Assembly: GCA_026225055.1 (NCBI GenBank)
Contig: JAMFSA010000194.1
Location: 62,001-126,000 of the forward strand
Reading direction: 5' to 3'
DNA length: 64,000 nucleotides
Source: Mucilaginibacter xinganensis
GTDB taxonomy: Bacteria > Bacteroidota > Bacteroidia > Sphingobacteriales > Sphingobacteriaceae
Under the pieces are notes generated by a model. It was given only the letters and a program-made list of their open reading frames with translations. It was not told where the DNA came from and searched no databases. The position numbers and the translations under genes are program-made. The number at the start of each line of letters is the position of its first letter. Positions within the stretch are counted from its first letter, which is position 1. Shown here piece after piece: positions 35,624 through 45,670 of this stretch.

Positions 35624-36202
35624 TCATTTCTCAGCGAAAATTCTTTTGCGGATCCGGCTGAGTGATTGGGGCTTTACGCCGACGTAGGAGGCGATATGGT
35701 ATTGGGACACGCGTTGCAGCAGGTCAGGATGTTCCTTGAAGAGTTTTTTATACCGGACTTCGGGGAGATCGGTGTATAAGGAACTGAGGGCTTGCAGTAG
35801 TTGTACAAATACTTGTTCGATGACCAGCCGGCCAAAGCGTTCGGCACCGCGGACGGTTTGATAAAATAGCTGCAGGTCGGTATGGGAGATCTGCAATATT
35901 TCACAGTCCTCTAAGGCCTGGATGATCTTGGTGGAGGGTATTTGCGGCAGGAAGCTTTCATAGTTGCAGACAAAGTCGTTTTCCTGCCCGAATTCGTAGG
36001 TTTTTTCTTCCCCATCGTGATTGATGTAATAGCGCACCAGCCCTTTTACGATAAAGCCCGCGTGCTTACAGACCTGGCCGTCCGCCAGGAAGAATTCTCC
36101 TTTTTTGATTTCCTTTAATTTGAAGAGCCGGTTAATGGTTTCTTCTTCTTCTGGGTTGAGGTCGATTAAATACCGGATGCTGTTGATCAATTTAGCTATC
36201 AT
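35624..36202 (-). CDS. Crp/Fnr-family transcription regulator
   Basis: 192 residues. The cyclic-nucleotide-like domain reads KKGEFFLADGQVCKHAGFI and the HTH VSQYHIASYVGVKPQSLSRIR. It starts a minus-strand operon (then DUF4267 and cupin, 73 bases after its stop) and probably controls it. It resembles the one-gene-before-DUF4267 arrangement often seen in Bacteroidota. Confidence 0.88.
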   Translation of the reverse strand: MIAKLINSIRYLIDLNPEEEETINRLFKLKEIKKGEFFLADGQVCKHAGFIVKGLVRYYINHDGEEKTYEFGQENDFVCNYESFLPQIPSTKIIQALEDCEILQISHTDLQLFYQTVRGAERFGRLVIEQVFVQLLQALSSLYTDLPEVRYKKLFKEHPDLLQRVSQYHIASYVGVKPQSLSRIRKRIFAEK

Positions 36203-36334
36203 ACTTAAATGTCTGTACCGCTGTTATTAGCGTTTTCTTCCAGGCGTTTAAGGTAGTATAAAATCCGTTAGCTTACCAGGCCGGTTATATTTGATTTAGT
36301 TTGGCTGGAGGCGAAGCAAAAGTACATCGGGCCA

Positions 36335-36880
36335 CCTGACGAATCACAAACAGCCTATTTAGATAATGATGACGCCTTAATAGCCGTAAAAGATAGCCAG
36401 CACAGGGTACACTCGATGTCGCTGTTCCATCAGAAGTTATACATGGGTGATAATATAACATTTATTAAAGCAGCTGATTATATAAAGGAACTGGTAAATT
36501 ATTTAAAGGACAGCTTCAGCCTAAATAATAACATCATCTTTCAAACTGATATTGAGGTGAGTGAACTTGATGTAGCACAAGCTATTCCGATAGGTTTAAT
36601 CATTAATGAGGCTATAACTAATTCCATTAAATACGCCTTTGGTAAAGCAGGTGGAAAAATAAAGACCACATTAAAAATCATCAATGATTCTTATTTGCTA
36701 AAGATTGAGGATAACGGGATCGGCTTACCGAAGAATTTTAACGTAAACGACAGATCTAAATCATTGGGCGTCTCATTAATCAGTGGGTTGAGTAAGGAAA
36801 TTGGCGGTCAGTTTAAAATTTCCGGTGATAATGGAACCTCTATTTCTATCACATTCCCTCCATATGCAATTCTTATGTAA
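36335..36880 (+). pseudogene. C-terminal half of a histidine kinase (HisKA_2/HATPase)
   Basis: About 180 codons; an ATG at 36416 is internal. The phosphoacceptor helix is missing; what remains is DDALIAVKDSQHRVHSMSLF, the dimerisation second helix, and the HATPase domain: N-box GLIINEAITNSIKYAF, G1 IEDNGIGLP, G2 SLGVSLISGLSKEIGG. No sensor and no His: it cannot autophosphorylate. Probably cut at the left by a rearrangement. Confidence 0.75.
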
Positions 36881-37034
36881 AGACCTGACTAAAGACCAAT
36901 GTAAAATATCAGATGACTTCACTCGACCACCAATTTGCAAGTGCTTAAACTGACCGAAGATATTTATAATTGTTTTGTCACTGCGTATACTCTTTAAACC
37001 AATCGAACTGCTGTGGCAAGCGATGCATTATAAA

Positions 37035-40000
37035 CTATTCAATTAAAACCATGCCAGCCCATTTATAAGGTGGATTATTTTTACGTAACTCAGCCTGAGC
37101 CATCTTAAAAGCCTGGTAGTCGTCAGCACCATTTATTTTGTAGGTATAAAATATTTTCATCATCCTGCCTGTTTCTTCGACAGGAAGATCCCACATACCC
37201 AAAAGCATATCACGGACGCCTGCCAGTTTAAAAGCCCTTTGCAAACCAAACACTCCCTCGGTTCCCCTAATATCACCCAAAGCAGTTTCACAGGAGCTGA
37301 GAACCACGAGTTCTGTGCCACTAAAATCCAGGTTAGCGATCTCATAGGCGCTAACGATCCCATCATCCTTACCGGCCTCTGGCTCCCCCCCGCTCCATAC
37401 CTTGTTGGCACCAGCCATAATTATGCCGCTCCGAAACATAGCATCGTCCGCAATCTGCGGATATTTTTGCGGAGTAATTTTGTCTGCATCCACACTATTA
37501 AGGTCGGGTTTAGCAAAACCATGTGTAGCAATATGTAATATGCCCGGTGAACGGCCGCTCAGTGCTTTCAAACTTTCTTCTGAAGCATCCCAACCTGTTA
37601 AAATATCAATGTTTTTATTATTAGCCCTTAATAAAATACCAATATCATTTATCTGTTCCAGTGTAGGCAATGGGCCCCATATTCGCCCTGAGGATTTCAA
37701 GCTACCACCGGCCATTACCTCGGCCTTTTCGCCATAGTTGATGTCACCATACAATACCGCGTCCTTTTGAGAAGTGCCCTTCAGTGGTATATGTTGTTCT
37801 GCGATTTGTTTAATACTATTGTATTGCCTAAGTTCATATTTATCAATCAGGTAATTTTCTTTATCAAAAGGTAATGCATTAAAACTTACGCGACAAAGCA
37901 GCCCCGCCGGAGCTATATCAATTTTATTTGTTCCTTTTAACAGGCCACTAAGAGGCTCCCACACCAGCCGGTATAAACTATCGCTTTTTCGATTATCTGA
38001 ATTCACGCCGGGATTAACCCCATTGCCGTAAAGGCCTTGTATAAATGCCGCTGATGAACTCTTATTATTCAACAGCAGTGCTGCCAATGTCCTTTCTTCA
38101 CAAAGTTTAATGAACTGCGGTGCAACATCTCCTGGGCGGATCACAAAGGCAGCGTAAAAAACTGAATCTGTTTGCCTTTTATGAAAATAACTGAAACGTA
38201 TGTATTCAATTGCCGCTTCGCCTGCTTTTAAACGATTTTGTATCTGTTTAAAATCTACTTGTTGATTCTGCTGATAACTATTGTAAACCTGTGAAAGCTC
38301 GTTTATTTTCTTTTCCTGTTGATTTGCAATCGCACTTAAACTGTCGATTAGATTGATTGCGCTTGCGGATGCGGGTTGACTATATTGCCAGGCAATTGCC
38401 GACCTGTTACTCTGCCATTGATCAAACAACTGTTTTAGTGCAGGATCGGGGTTCCGGCGAATGCTGTTCAATAGCTTTTCCTCATCATTTAAAACCAAGC
38501 CTTTTAATTGGAGTTGATGCGCATAGGTATTAAGTACAATCGCAGCGGAGGGGTTCGGATTACTATATAATAACGAAGCTGAAAAATCAAACTCGTCATT
38601 TTCGCTATTGATCAATGAGATTTTTTCCCTTTCGCTCAGAAAGGCAAGATCGCGTTGCAGCGTGCCCATTACAGGAGTCAGCGCTGCGTTGCAAAATTGC
38701 TCTGCACCAGTAAGATCACCCGTGCTTTCAATCAGTTTGGCCATGGCGATCAATCGCTTCCTGTGATCCGGATAGCTTTCCGCCCTAGCCTTTCTATCGT
38801 AATCGAGCGCCTCTTTTAAGCTGTTTTTCGCTGCACCGTAATCGTCCCTTAACGCGTATAATGCCGAAAGTTGCTGTAATGCTTCAAGATATAAAAACGA
38901 GCTGACACTTAGTTTCCCAGATTTATCTTTTTCATAGTCAATGATCCGTTTATACGCCTTTATGGCTTCCGGAACTTCGTTCATATCAATATAAGCTCGG
39001 GCCAGGTAACCAATAATAAAAGTATTGGACACTGTGTCGAGCTTTTTGCATAAGTTATACAAGGTGTCCTTTAATAACCGGTATGCCCCGTCCCTGCCTG
39101 ACTCATTATAAAGCTGCGCCAGAAGAACCTTGTTCTGAATATAAAAAATATCTACTCCGCCATATTTATGCCCCGAAGAAATAGCTTGCCTCATATTTGA
39201 CATGCTCACTTTAGATATTCCGGACTTTTCCAACGGGTTTACACCTGGTTGAAATAATGTTTCCAAAAGCGCATTCGTAGCATTGCCTCTTTCACCGGCA
39301 TTGGCATCATCTATGGAAATCGCCTGCCTGATGAGCGCTTCCGCGGCTACTAAATTTCCGGTCTTTTTATAAATCACAAAGAGACGCTCCACTTCATCCC
39401 AGGGCTTACTGTCGATGGCCCCATTTCTTTTCCCTCCCAATACGAGCTTCCCGCTCCTCAATAGAGATAATTGCGCTGGGCTGGCACTGGCAAAGCGACG
39501 ATCTGTACCATGTTGCATTTCCATTTGAAATTCCAACATTCTTAACGCATAGGCATTCTCGCCTGTATCCGGCAGCTTCAGCATTGCCAAATAGTTGTTC
39601 CATTGCTCTTCACGGTCTTTGTCCAACTCAACAGAATCGATTTTCATACCACTTGTCTTGATTATGTGGTTGTAATATTGAAAAAAGAGCGCTTTTTTAT
39701 CCTGTTTTGCATCATAACCGGTATACTCCGACACGACCAGTTTCTCCAGGATCATTTGTTCGGCTGAAGCATTTCCCATTGTTTCATATAACAATGCCAT
39801 CTGGCTTAATGCCTGTCTTCTTTCTTCATCGTGGTTCTTGTCAGCAGGCATTTGAGACAATACCTGTGTCAGTCGCTTTTCTGCTTTTTCATATTCGCCG
39901 GTTATCATATATAAGCCCGCTTCCATTCTAAAAAAAACTTCAAAGGAATTTTCAGTCGACGGGTCTTTCTTCGCTGCCTGCCGGAGTGAGTCTATATATT

Positions 40001-40139
40001 TATCCATCAAGGGAATAGCCTCTTTATATTTACCCTGATATTCCAAATTTGACAATCTATTGGACAAAGAAGTTTGTCCCAGGGCTGTTACGCCCGTAAT
40101 CAATGTGATTATTATTAAAGAGAAACTATATTTTTTCAT
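37035..40139 (-). CDS. Exported TPR-CHAT protease
   Basis: 1034 residues with a signal peptide (FSLIIITLITGVTALGQ). The first about 600 residues are tetratricopeptide-type helical pairs. The C-terminal CHAT (caspase-like) domain has the dyad: His873 in ILHIATHGF and Cys950 in VLSSCETALGD, with YEIANLDFSGTEL between and GLQRAFKLAGVRDMLLGMW after. CHAT peptidases with TPRs act in caspase-like signalling (for example cleaving a partner protein); the exported form in Bacteroidota is little studied. The start is 28 bases after the stop of the TPR sensor kinase gene, so both are in one operon. Confidence 0.88.
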   Translation of the reverse strand: MKKYSFSLIIITLITGVTALGQTSLSNRLSNLEYQGKYKEAIPLMDKYIDSLRQAAKKDPSTENSFEVFFRMEAGLYMITGEYEKAEKRLTQVLSQMPADKNHDEERRQALSQMALLYETMGNASAEQMILEKLVVSEYTGYDAKQDKKALFFQYYNHIIKTSGMKIDSVELDKDREEQWNNYLAMLKLPDTGENAYALRMLEFQMEMQHGTDRRFASASPAQLSLLRSGKLVLGGKRNGAIDSKPWDEVERLFVIYKKTGNLVAAEALIRQAISIDDANAGERGNATNALLETLFQPGVNPLEKSGISKVSMSNMRQAISSGHKYGGVDIFYIQNKVLLAQLYNESGRDGAYRLLKDTLYNLCKKLDTVSNTFIIGYLARAYIDMNEVPEAIKAYKRIIDYEKDKSGKLSVSSFLYLEALQQLSALYALRDDYGAAKNSLKEALDYDRKARAESYPDHRKRLIAMAKLIESTGDLTGAEQFCNAALTPVMGTLQRDLAFLSEREKISLINSENDEFDFSASLLYSNPNPSAAIVLNTYAHQLQLKGLVLNDEEKLLNSIRRNPDPALKQLFDQWQSNRSAIAWQYSQPASASAINLIDSLSAIANQQEKKINELSQVYNSYQQNQQVDFKQIQNRLKAGEAAIEYIRFSYFHKRQTDSVFYAAFVIRPGDVAPQFIKLCEERTLAALLLNNKSSSAAFIQGLYGNGVNPGVNSDNRKSDSLYRLVWEPLSGLLKGTNKIDIAPAGLLCRVSFNALPFDKENYLIDKYELRQYNSIKQIAEQHIPLKGTSQKDAVLYGDINYGEKAEVMAGGSLKSSGRIWGPLPTLEQINDIGILLRANNKNIDILTGWDASEESLKALSGRSPGILHIATHGFAKPDLNSVDADKITPQKYPQIADDAMFRSGIIMAGANKVWSGGEPEAGKDDGIVSAYEIANLDFSGTELVVLSSCETALGDIRGTEGVFGLQRAFKLAGVRDMLLGMWDLPVEETGRMMKIFYTYKINGADDYQAFKMAQAELRKNNPPYKWAGMVLIE

Positions 40140-40166
40140 ATGGAAAACTAATAAGGCAGATTTATT

Positions 40167-42128
40167 CTATAGATCAATTTCAAAATGGTAAGACAAGCCG
40201 CCTGCACTTACTGTTTCCATTGTTGCGCCAAGCTGCTGTACCATTAGGTTTACTAATTTCAATCCAAATGACAGGCCGTCTTGCCCCAGCATGTCTGGTT
40301 TGCCCCTACCATTGTCGCTAAAAACAAGCTGAATCTTCGATTTGGCGACAGCGCGTAGCGTCAAATGTATTTCTCCCTGACCATCAATAAATGCATATTT
40401 AAAGGCATTGGTAGCCAGTTCATTGACCAGTAAACCAATAGCCACCGCTTTATCCGCTTCAATCATGACCGGATCTGCAATTATCAATACCCGGATAGCT
40501 GCGGCGCCAAATGAATTCTTTACATGGTGCAGCAGTTGCGTTAAATAGGCTTCCATCTCTATTTTAGTGGTCATGTTATCCAGGTATAATTTGTGATGGA
40601 CCAGGTTCATGGAATTAAGGCGGCTTTCATTCTCACGAACTGCGCTTCTAACCTGTTCATCCTGAAGATGTGCAACCTGCAAAGTGAACATGCCCGCAAG
40701 AATCTGGAGATTATTTTTTACGCGGTGGTGCAATTCCTGCATAAGTGTTTGTATTCGCTGGTTTGCCCGGTTTTTTAACCTGAAATTATTATAAGTGATA
40801 ATGAATAACAGAACCAGCAAAACTGCAGACACGATTAAAACAATTATTAAAATACGCTGTTGCCTTACGATCTTAGTATTGTAATTGTTCTGTAAGCGAA
40901 GCAAAGCGATATCCCGGGTTCGCTGACTAGCTTCATATTTGATTTCCAGCTCATAGATTATTTTGTTCTGTGCAGTGGTGAAAAGGCTATCTTTCAAATT
41001 GTTCCTTTTATCTGTGTAAAAAAGGGCTTTTTTATAATCGCGACGCTGTTTATAGAGCTCCGCTTTTATATTGTAGGCAGCTAACACTAATTCGTTGAGT
41101 TTTAACCTTTGCGCTGCAGCTTCAGCCCTATCAATGGTGATTTCAGCTTGTGGATATTCACCCGTCGCCAGGTAAATCTCTCCCAGGGATAAATTACCAT
41201 GGGCGATCTCTTCCTGCATTCCATAAATATGCGCGATAGACAAAGAACGCAAAACATAGCTTTTAGCTTTCTTAAAACCCCTTTTACCTTTCCATGCCCC
41301 GCCTATGTTTTGCAGGGGTGATACCAATAAACTCGAATCTCGTTCATTTTGGTACAGCGCCATGCTGTGGGACAAATAGATGATGGCGGAGTCCGGTTCA
41401 TTGCGTTTCAGGAACACAAAGCCAATATTATTTAAAGACTGCGCGATCAATACGTTGTTCTTTTCTTTTTGTCTTAACAGGAGCGCTTTTTTATTATATA
41501 CGATAGCAGTCTCATATTTACCTAAGGAAACAAAGCACAACGCAAGCGAATTATAGGTATAATTCAGATAATCATCCGCTTTTAGTTTTTCAAATAACAC
41601 ACTGGCATTCATATAATAAGTGACCGCATCCGCGTACCTGGCCAATTGATCTTCGCACAGGCCCAGATTATAATAAGTCAATGCCAGGGAAAAACCGGAA
41701 CCTCTTTTTTGGTATAAGGGAACAGCAAGCCCGTACTCATTGATGGCCTGCTCATATTTCCCTTTACTGTAATCACCCAGGCCCAGAATCATCCAGGCAT
41801 CACTTTTCAAGGTGTCTAAATGAGCGTTATTACACGCTTTCAGCGCTTGTCTGGAATAATAGGCGGAACTATCATATTTTTTTTGTGTCCAATAGAATTC
41901 AGCCAAAACATTAAGACTCTTGATTACCTTGAGGTTGCTCTTTAGAGACTGCGCTATTTTCAGCGAAAGTGAAGCCATGGCTATACCCGCAGAAGGATCT
42001 TTGCTAAATTCTGCCTGCGCTCTTTTTAATAACGTATCCGGGTTTTGATCACCATGAAAGGAAAATAAGGGAACAGTAGCTAGCGCAACAACGGCGCATA
42101 CTAAGACAAGCGGTATCTTTTTTAGCAT
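40167..42128 (-). CDS. TPR-containing membrane sensor histidine kinase (HisKA_2)
   Basis: 653 residues from the ATG of MLKKIPLV; the longer frame start adds an unlikely 25 residues. A signal anchor (LVLVCAVVALATVPLF), then periplasmic TPR repeats (KYDSSAYYSRQALKACN, LTYYNLGLCEDQLARYADAV), a membrane helix (ILIIVLIVSAVLLVLLFII), and a HisKA_2 helix with the phospho-His in ELHHRVKNNLQI (about 466). HATPase follows: LLVNELATNAFKYAF, FSDNGRGKP, GLSFGLKLV. It is in operon with the CHAT protease and probably signals to a LytTR regulator such as the one at 47299. Confidence 0.9.
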   Translation of the reverse strand: MLKKIPLVLVCAVVALATVPLFSFHGDQNPDTLLKRAQAEFSKDPSAGIAMASLSLKIAQSLKSNLKVIKSLNVLAEFYWTQKKYDSSAYYSRQALKACNNAHLDTLKSDAWMILGLGDYSKGKYEQAINEYGLAVPLYQKRGSGFSLALTYYNLGLCEDQLARYADAVTYYMNASVLFEKLKADDYLNYTYNSLALCFVSLGKYETAIVYNKKALLLRQKEKNNVLIAQSLNNIGFVFLKRNEPDSAIIYLSHSMALYQNERDSSLLVSPLQNIGGAWKGKRGFKKAKSYVLRSLSIAHIYGMQEEIAHGNLSLGEIYLATGEYPQAEITIDRAEAAAQRLKLNELVLAAYNIKAELYKQRRDYKKALFYTDKRNNLKDSLFTTAQNKIIYELEIKYEASQRTRDIALLRLQNNYNTKIVRQQRILIIVLIVSAVLLVLLFIITYNNFRLKNRANQRIQTLMQELHHRVKNNLQILAGMFTLQVAHLQDEQVRSAVRENESRLNSMNLVHHKLYLDNMTTKIEMEAYLTQLLHHVKNSFGAAAIRVLIIADPVMIEADKAVAIGLLVNELATNAFKYAFIDGQGEIHLTLRAVAKSKIQLVFSDNGRGKPDMLGQDGLSFGLKLVNLMVQQLGATMETVSAGGLSYHFEIDL

Positions 42129-42181
42129 CTGCGGTTTAAGTGTTATAGGGTGTAATTTACCGTGCCAGTAAATATAAATAA

Positions 42182-42213
42182 ATAAGGGGCCATTTTCAAC
42201 CATGACCCCTTAT
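42182..42213 (-). terminator. Hairpin between the small lipoprotein and the kinase genes
   Basis: ATAAGGGG (42182-42189) pairs with CCCCTTAT (42206-42213), with CAT/ATG inside and a T-rich stretch downstream on the minus strand. It probably ends or attenuates transcription of the small lipoprotein gene. Confidence 0.65.
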
Positions 42214-42216
42214 ATA

Positions 42217-42381
42217 TTAAGGTTTTATCGGCGGCGGCAGCGGGTTCTGTTGTCCGTCATCCATTACTACATTTTGATGCGTTTGAACCGGAGCCGGCGT
42301 GTCATCTTTTTTACAGCCGCAGGCAGCCATTGTCGCGGTAAAGCCAATTACCGCGAGATAAAATTTGGGGGTCTTTTTCAT
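42217..42381 (-). CDS. Small lipoprotein
   Basis: 54 residues, start MKKTPKFYLAVIGFTATMAA followed by Cys21, Gly, Cys, then KKDD; ends in a proline run (PLPPPIKP). A lipobox-type signal and a short proline-rich mature region are clear. It has a hairpin right after its stop and lies upstream of the TPR kinase on the same strand. Function unknown; may be a peptide signal or envelope stress marker. Confidence 0.65.
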   Translation of the reverse strand: MKKTPKFYLAVIGFTATMAACGCKKDDTPAPVQTHQNVVMDDGQQNPLPPPIKP

Positions 42382-42770
42382 TTTCCTCTTTTTTTAAATT
42401 GTTAAAGAGGGCAGTGACACCCCGGGTCGGCAGATCGCCCTTTAACCCGCTTTCCCGGCAATGTCTTCTATTATTATTTTTTGGATATCCTAAACCAGTT
42501 CATGACGCTGATCATGGCACAATGATAGGGCGCATAAAATAAACTCTACGCTTACGCGGCGCATACGTGGCACGTACGCGTCATGTCATCGGGGCCTTTG
42601 GGAAGTATGCGTAGGAAACAGCATCGATAACCACAGTTGTCACCTGTGTTAGAATACCTATTAAATTGGTAAGACTAATGCTCGGCAATAACCGCTATAG
42701 AGACATTGCTGAGTAAATCCGTATAGTGCGAGTAGAGTTCCAGCAAAAGGGAAATAAAATATTGGGGCAG
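42382..42770. other. Intergenic region, no gene seen
   Basis: About 390 bases. A GC-rich patch near 42550-42595 has several ACGT-type palindromes (for example GCATACGTGGCACGTACG), without a recognised role. Confidence 0.35.
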
Positions 42771-43517
42771 TTAATCCTCTTTGTTTTGCAGACAATGCAA
42801 CAATCGTTCCGGGGGGAGTAATTTCAACAATCCGTCAGTTGACTCTATCTCGGCGAAATAGGCGGTAAATATTTTACCGTTCCGCTCATAATCGATCTTG
42901 ACCCATAATTCTTTATCTTCATACATTGAATGAGTCCTGGCATTTATTAAAGACTGCTGTTTTAAATATAAACTGGTCTCGCCTTCAAATATAAAATCAC
43001 CATTGGCGTAGAAATTAATGAAGCCATTGTCTGGATTACGAAGAATATCAAAACGACCAAAAACTTTTGATGAGTATAACGCCTGTATGGCTACTGGTTC
43101 CAGTGCTTTCGTGGTTTCAGGAACTATACCAGGATTTTCTATTGCCGGCGTAATGGCGTCTTCGAAGACGAACTTTTCATTGAAAGATTGGTAATCGGCT
43201 ACCCGGGCATAGGCAAGTAAGGGAAGGAGTTTGCGATACTGAAGTCCCACCGTCTGTTTAAGGTTGCCGCCCTGAATAATCTTCATGACTTTATTATATC
43301 TGTCCCTTAAATAATCGTGATAAGAAATCCATTCATCGTCAGTCAACAGCGGCGCTATTTCTTTGGTTTCCCATAGTTTGTCTCTGAGTTTCAATGACCA
43401 CATCTTCCTTTCGAGCTCTGCGTGTTTTAAAAGGCCGGCCCTGGCAAAACATTCCTGAAAAATTGCATTTGCAGCGAAAACATATAAATCAATGATGGCG
43501 GTATCTTTATGGGACAT
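42771..43517 (-). CDS. Hypothetical cytosolic protein
   Basis: 248 residues from the ATG at 43517 (an upstream TTG adds six). Helical N-terminal half and a beta-rich C-terminal part (FGRFDILRNPDNGFINFYANGDF). No family recognised and no signal peptide. The divergent gene starts at 43536, only 18 bases away, so both promoters must lie inside the neighbouring gene. Confidence 0.65.
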   Translation of the reverse strand: MSHKDTAIIDLYVFAANAIFQECFARAGLLKHAELERKMWSLKLRDKLWETKEIAPLLTDDEWISYHDYLRDRYNKVMKIIQGGNLKQTVGLQYRKLLPLLAYARVADYQSFNEKFVFEDAITPAIENPGIVPETTKALEPVAIQALYSSKVFGRFDILRNPDNGFINFYANGDFIFEGETSLYLKQQSLINARTHSMYEDKELWVKIDYERNGKIFTAYFAEIESTDGLLKLLPPERLLHCLQNKED

Positions 43518-43535
43518 TTTATTATTTTTATCCAA

Positions 43536-44468
43536 ATGAAAGGTAAAGCCATAAAGATATTTGTTTTTCTATTTTTTTCATCCTATAATGCCGCCTTTTC
43601 TCAGTCGGACCTCAGGGCCTCCGCCTATGACAATTGGCTGAAGACCATACAAATGGATAAATTTCTTCAGGTGAATAAAATAATCCGATTAGACTCGCTG
43701 ATACGAATTGAACCCGGAACCTCGAATCATCGCTCCGACTCAGCCTATACCGCAATTCTTTTGTTAGGTCCGGCGCCAGGGCAGACAGATCCGCAGGAGA
43801 TGGCCTCCACATGGAACTTCGTACAAAAAAAACTACAGGACAGCGCAATCGATCTCTACTCGCTGTTGCTCTGTAAGTTCGCTGACTATGAACATTTACC
43901 CCTTAACAAAGTAAAGATAGAAATGATGTCATCATCCGCCGATATCTTTTCCCTTACGATATATTTTAATACGCGGATTGAACATCGGGGACATGTCAAT
44001 ATCATAAGCGGTGGGGACCTGTCAGTTGATTTTGATCCAAATGTTCGTGCATTTCAATCGCTGATAAAAAATATTTATAAGTTAAAACAACCCATCGCCG
44101 ATCTAAGCAATTACATTAATCCGCTTCAGGATTTTTTTAAGAAAGGCGTGCACAAACCCGGCGAAGACATTCATGTTACCATACTTAGTTCATCCAATGA
44201 TTTTTTAGAACTCGAAATAACCGGGATTTTCGGGGAAGTGACAAAAAAGAATTACTATGAAAAAATAGACCTTACCATTACACTCAATTCAGGAAAAGGC
44301 ACACAGCAACTCAAGTATCATGGAAATATATTTTGCGCCGCCGGGATCGAGCGCTCTTCGGAATTTGATGATATCGCAAATGAAGACGATGTAAGTGATC
44401 AGCTGCCCATTTATAATCAAAAATTAGATAAAGCTTTTAAAGCCATATTCCATGACCACATTCAATGA
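43536..44468 (+). CDS. Exported hypothetical protein
   Basis: 310 residues from the ATG at 43536 with a signal peptide (IFVFLFFSSYNAAFSQ). The mature part is mixed helix and strand; no family recognised. The following gene overlaps its last 17 bases, so the two are co-translated. Confidence 0.68.
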   Translation: MKGKAIKIFVFLFFSSYNAAFSQSDLRASAYDNWLKTIQMDKFLQVNKIIRLDSLIRIEPGTSNHRSDSAYTAILLLGPAPGQTDPQEMASTWNFVQKKLQDSAIDLYSLLLCKFADYEHLPLNKVKIEMMSSSADIFSLTIYFNTRIEHRGHVNIISGGDLSVDFDPNVRAFQSLIKNIYKLKQPIADLSNYINPLQDFFKKGVHKPGEDIHVTILSSSNDFLELEITGIFGEVTKKNYYEKIDLTITLNSGKGTQQLKYHGNIFCAAGIERSSEFDDIANEDDVSDQLPIYNQKLDKAFKAIFHDHIQ

Positions 44469-44892
44469 AACAGCCGTAAAGATCCGCATTGTTAAAACTG
44501 GCCTCTTTAGTCGGTTGGTGATTCTGACCGCTGCCTTCTATCTGTACAAGAAAGGTGGCTTTCTCAACAGCACATTTAAGGAATTTATATATATTCTGCT
44601 GCCGGTCAGCTGTTTTTATATCATATTTTTTGTGAAATTTATTATCAAGAATGCTTACCGCTATCCGGCAAAAAAGAATAAAACCAACAGATTTTTCATA
44701 CATTGGGGGTATTATGGTCTGTTAGCTTTTAACCTTGTAGAATTTTGCCTGATCCTGTATAAAGCGCTCAATCTATACCCGGAGATCAGGTTAGAGCAAT
44801 TTTATCTTTTAATCGCCGGCACAGAGATCGCTTTCGGCCTGATGGCTGTGCTTTATATTTCAGACTTGTTTAGTGACCAAGTATCCTCTTAA
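44452..44892 (+). CDS. Small membrane protein
   Basis: 146 residues with four membrane helices (for instance FSRLVILTAAFYLY, EFIYILLPVSCFYIIFFVKF, YYGLLAFNLVEFCLILYKAL, and the C-terminal IAGTEIAFGLMAVLYI). Starts inside the end of the preceding exported protein gene. Function unknown. Confidence 0.68.
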   Translation: MTTFNETAVKIRIVKTGLFSRLVILTAAFYLYKKGGFLNSTFKEFIYILLPVSCFYIIFFVKFIIKNAYRYPAKKNKTNRFFIHWGYYGLLAFNLVEFCLILYKALNLYPEIRLEQFYLLIAGTEIAFGLMAVLYISDLFSDQVSS

Positions 44893-44923
44893 ACCACCGA
44901 ACAATTAAAACCCAACACCGCTG

Positions 44924-45670
44924 TTAATTTAACCAGGCTACCGGTATATTCCTTTCTTCAACAAATGCAGACTGCTTATCGCCTGCACCGTTCATATTTT
45001 GACTGGCAACCGGTATTTTAATATATTGAAGACTGGCAGAAGTTGACAAGGCATTATTTAAAGTAATTTGCCCCTTCATTGCGATCCCCGTAGGTAGCTC
45101 AGAAACCACAAACTGGGCGGTACTGGCACCCAATGAAACAGTGGCAACGGCTAAACTATTGCCATTCGCGTCTATTGCCGAGCCGAAATTGTTGTAGGCA
45201 TACTTATTGAGAGCGCCTACCACTACCTGTTGGTTAGCCTTGCTTGGATTTGCAATCATGAATGTAATCGTTATGGTTTGAGCGGCCCTGTCTCCAGTAC
45301 ATTGTATAATAGAAAAAGAAAGGCCGTTATTTATCGTTTTTGAATTCCCCTTAATCAGTCCGGCATTATTGTTCACCGGAGCACTGACCAGCGTCGTGGT
45401 GGTTACAGCGGAAGTATTTGCTATTGCCGCCGGAGCCGTTGTCGCATTGTTTGTTGCAGCAGCAGGCGCTGCTGTAGTCGCCGCGGCGATTTTTGGTTTG
45501 TGGTGAAACCAGCCACTCACAGTTTCGATCGTGCCCACCGGGTTGCTTACCGCAGCATTGATCGTGGCATTCTGCATAGAATCCTTTTTTGTCTGCAACG
45601 TCTTTCCAACGCTTTGCGCACCGGCGACTCCGGTGATCAATAAAAAAAGAAAAGTTAATGTTTTTTTCAT
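44924..45670 (-). CDS. Exported protein with Ala/Thr-rich linker
   Basis: 248 residues; signal peptide LTFLFLLITGVAGAQS. A low-complexity Ala/Thr/Asn linker (about 60-105) separates a short N-terminal region from a beta-sandwich-like domain (SIIQCTGDRAAQTITITFMI). The domain is unidentified. It follows an NHL lipoprotein gene, 152 bases upstream on the same strand. Confidence 0.65.
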   Translation of the reverse strand: MKKTLTFLFLLITGVAGAQSVGKTLQTKKDSMQNATINAAVSNPVGTIETVSGWFHHKPKIAAATTAAPAAATNNATTAPAAIANTSAVTTTTLVSAPVNNNAGLIKGNSKTINNGLSFSIIQCTGDRAAQTITITFMIANPSKANQQVVVGALNKYAYNNFGSAIDANGNSLAVATVSLGASTAQFVVSELPTGIAMKGQITLNNALSTSASLQYIKIPVASQNMNGAGDKQSAFVEERNIPVAWLN

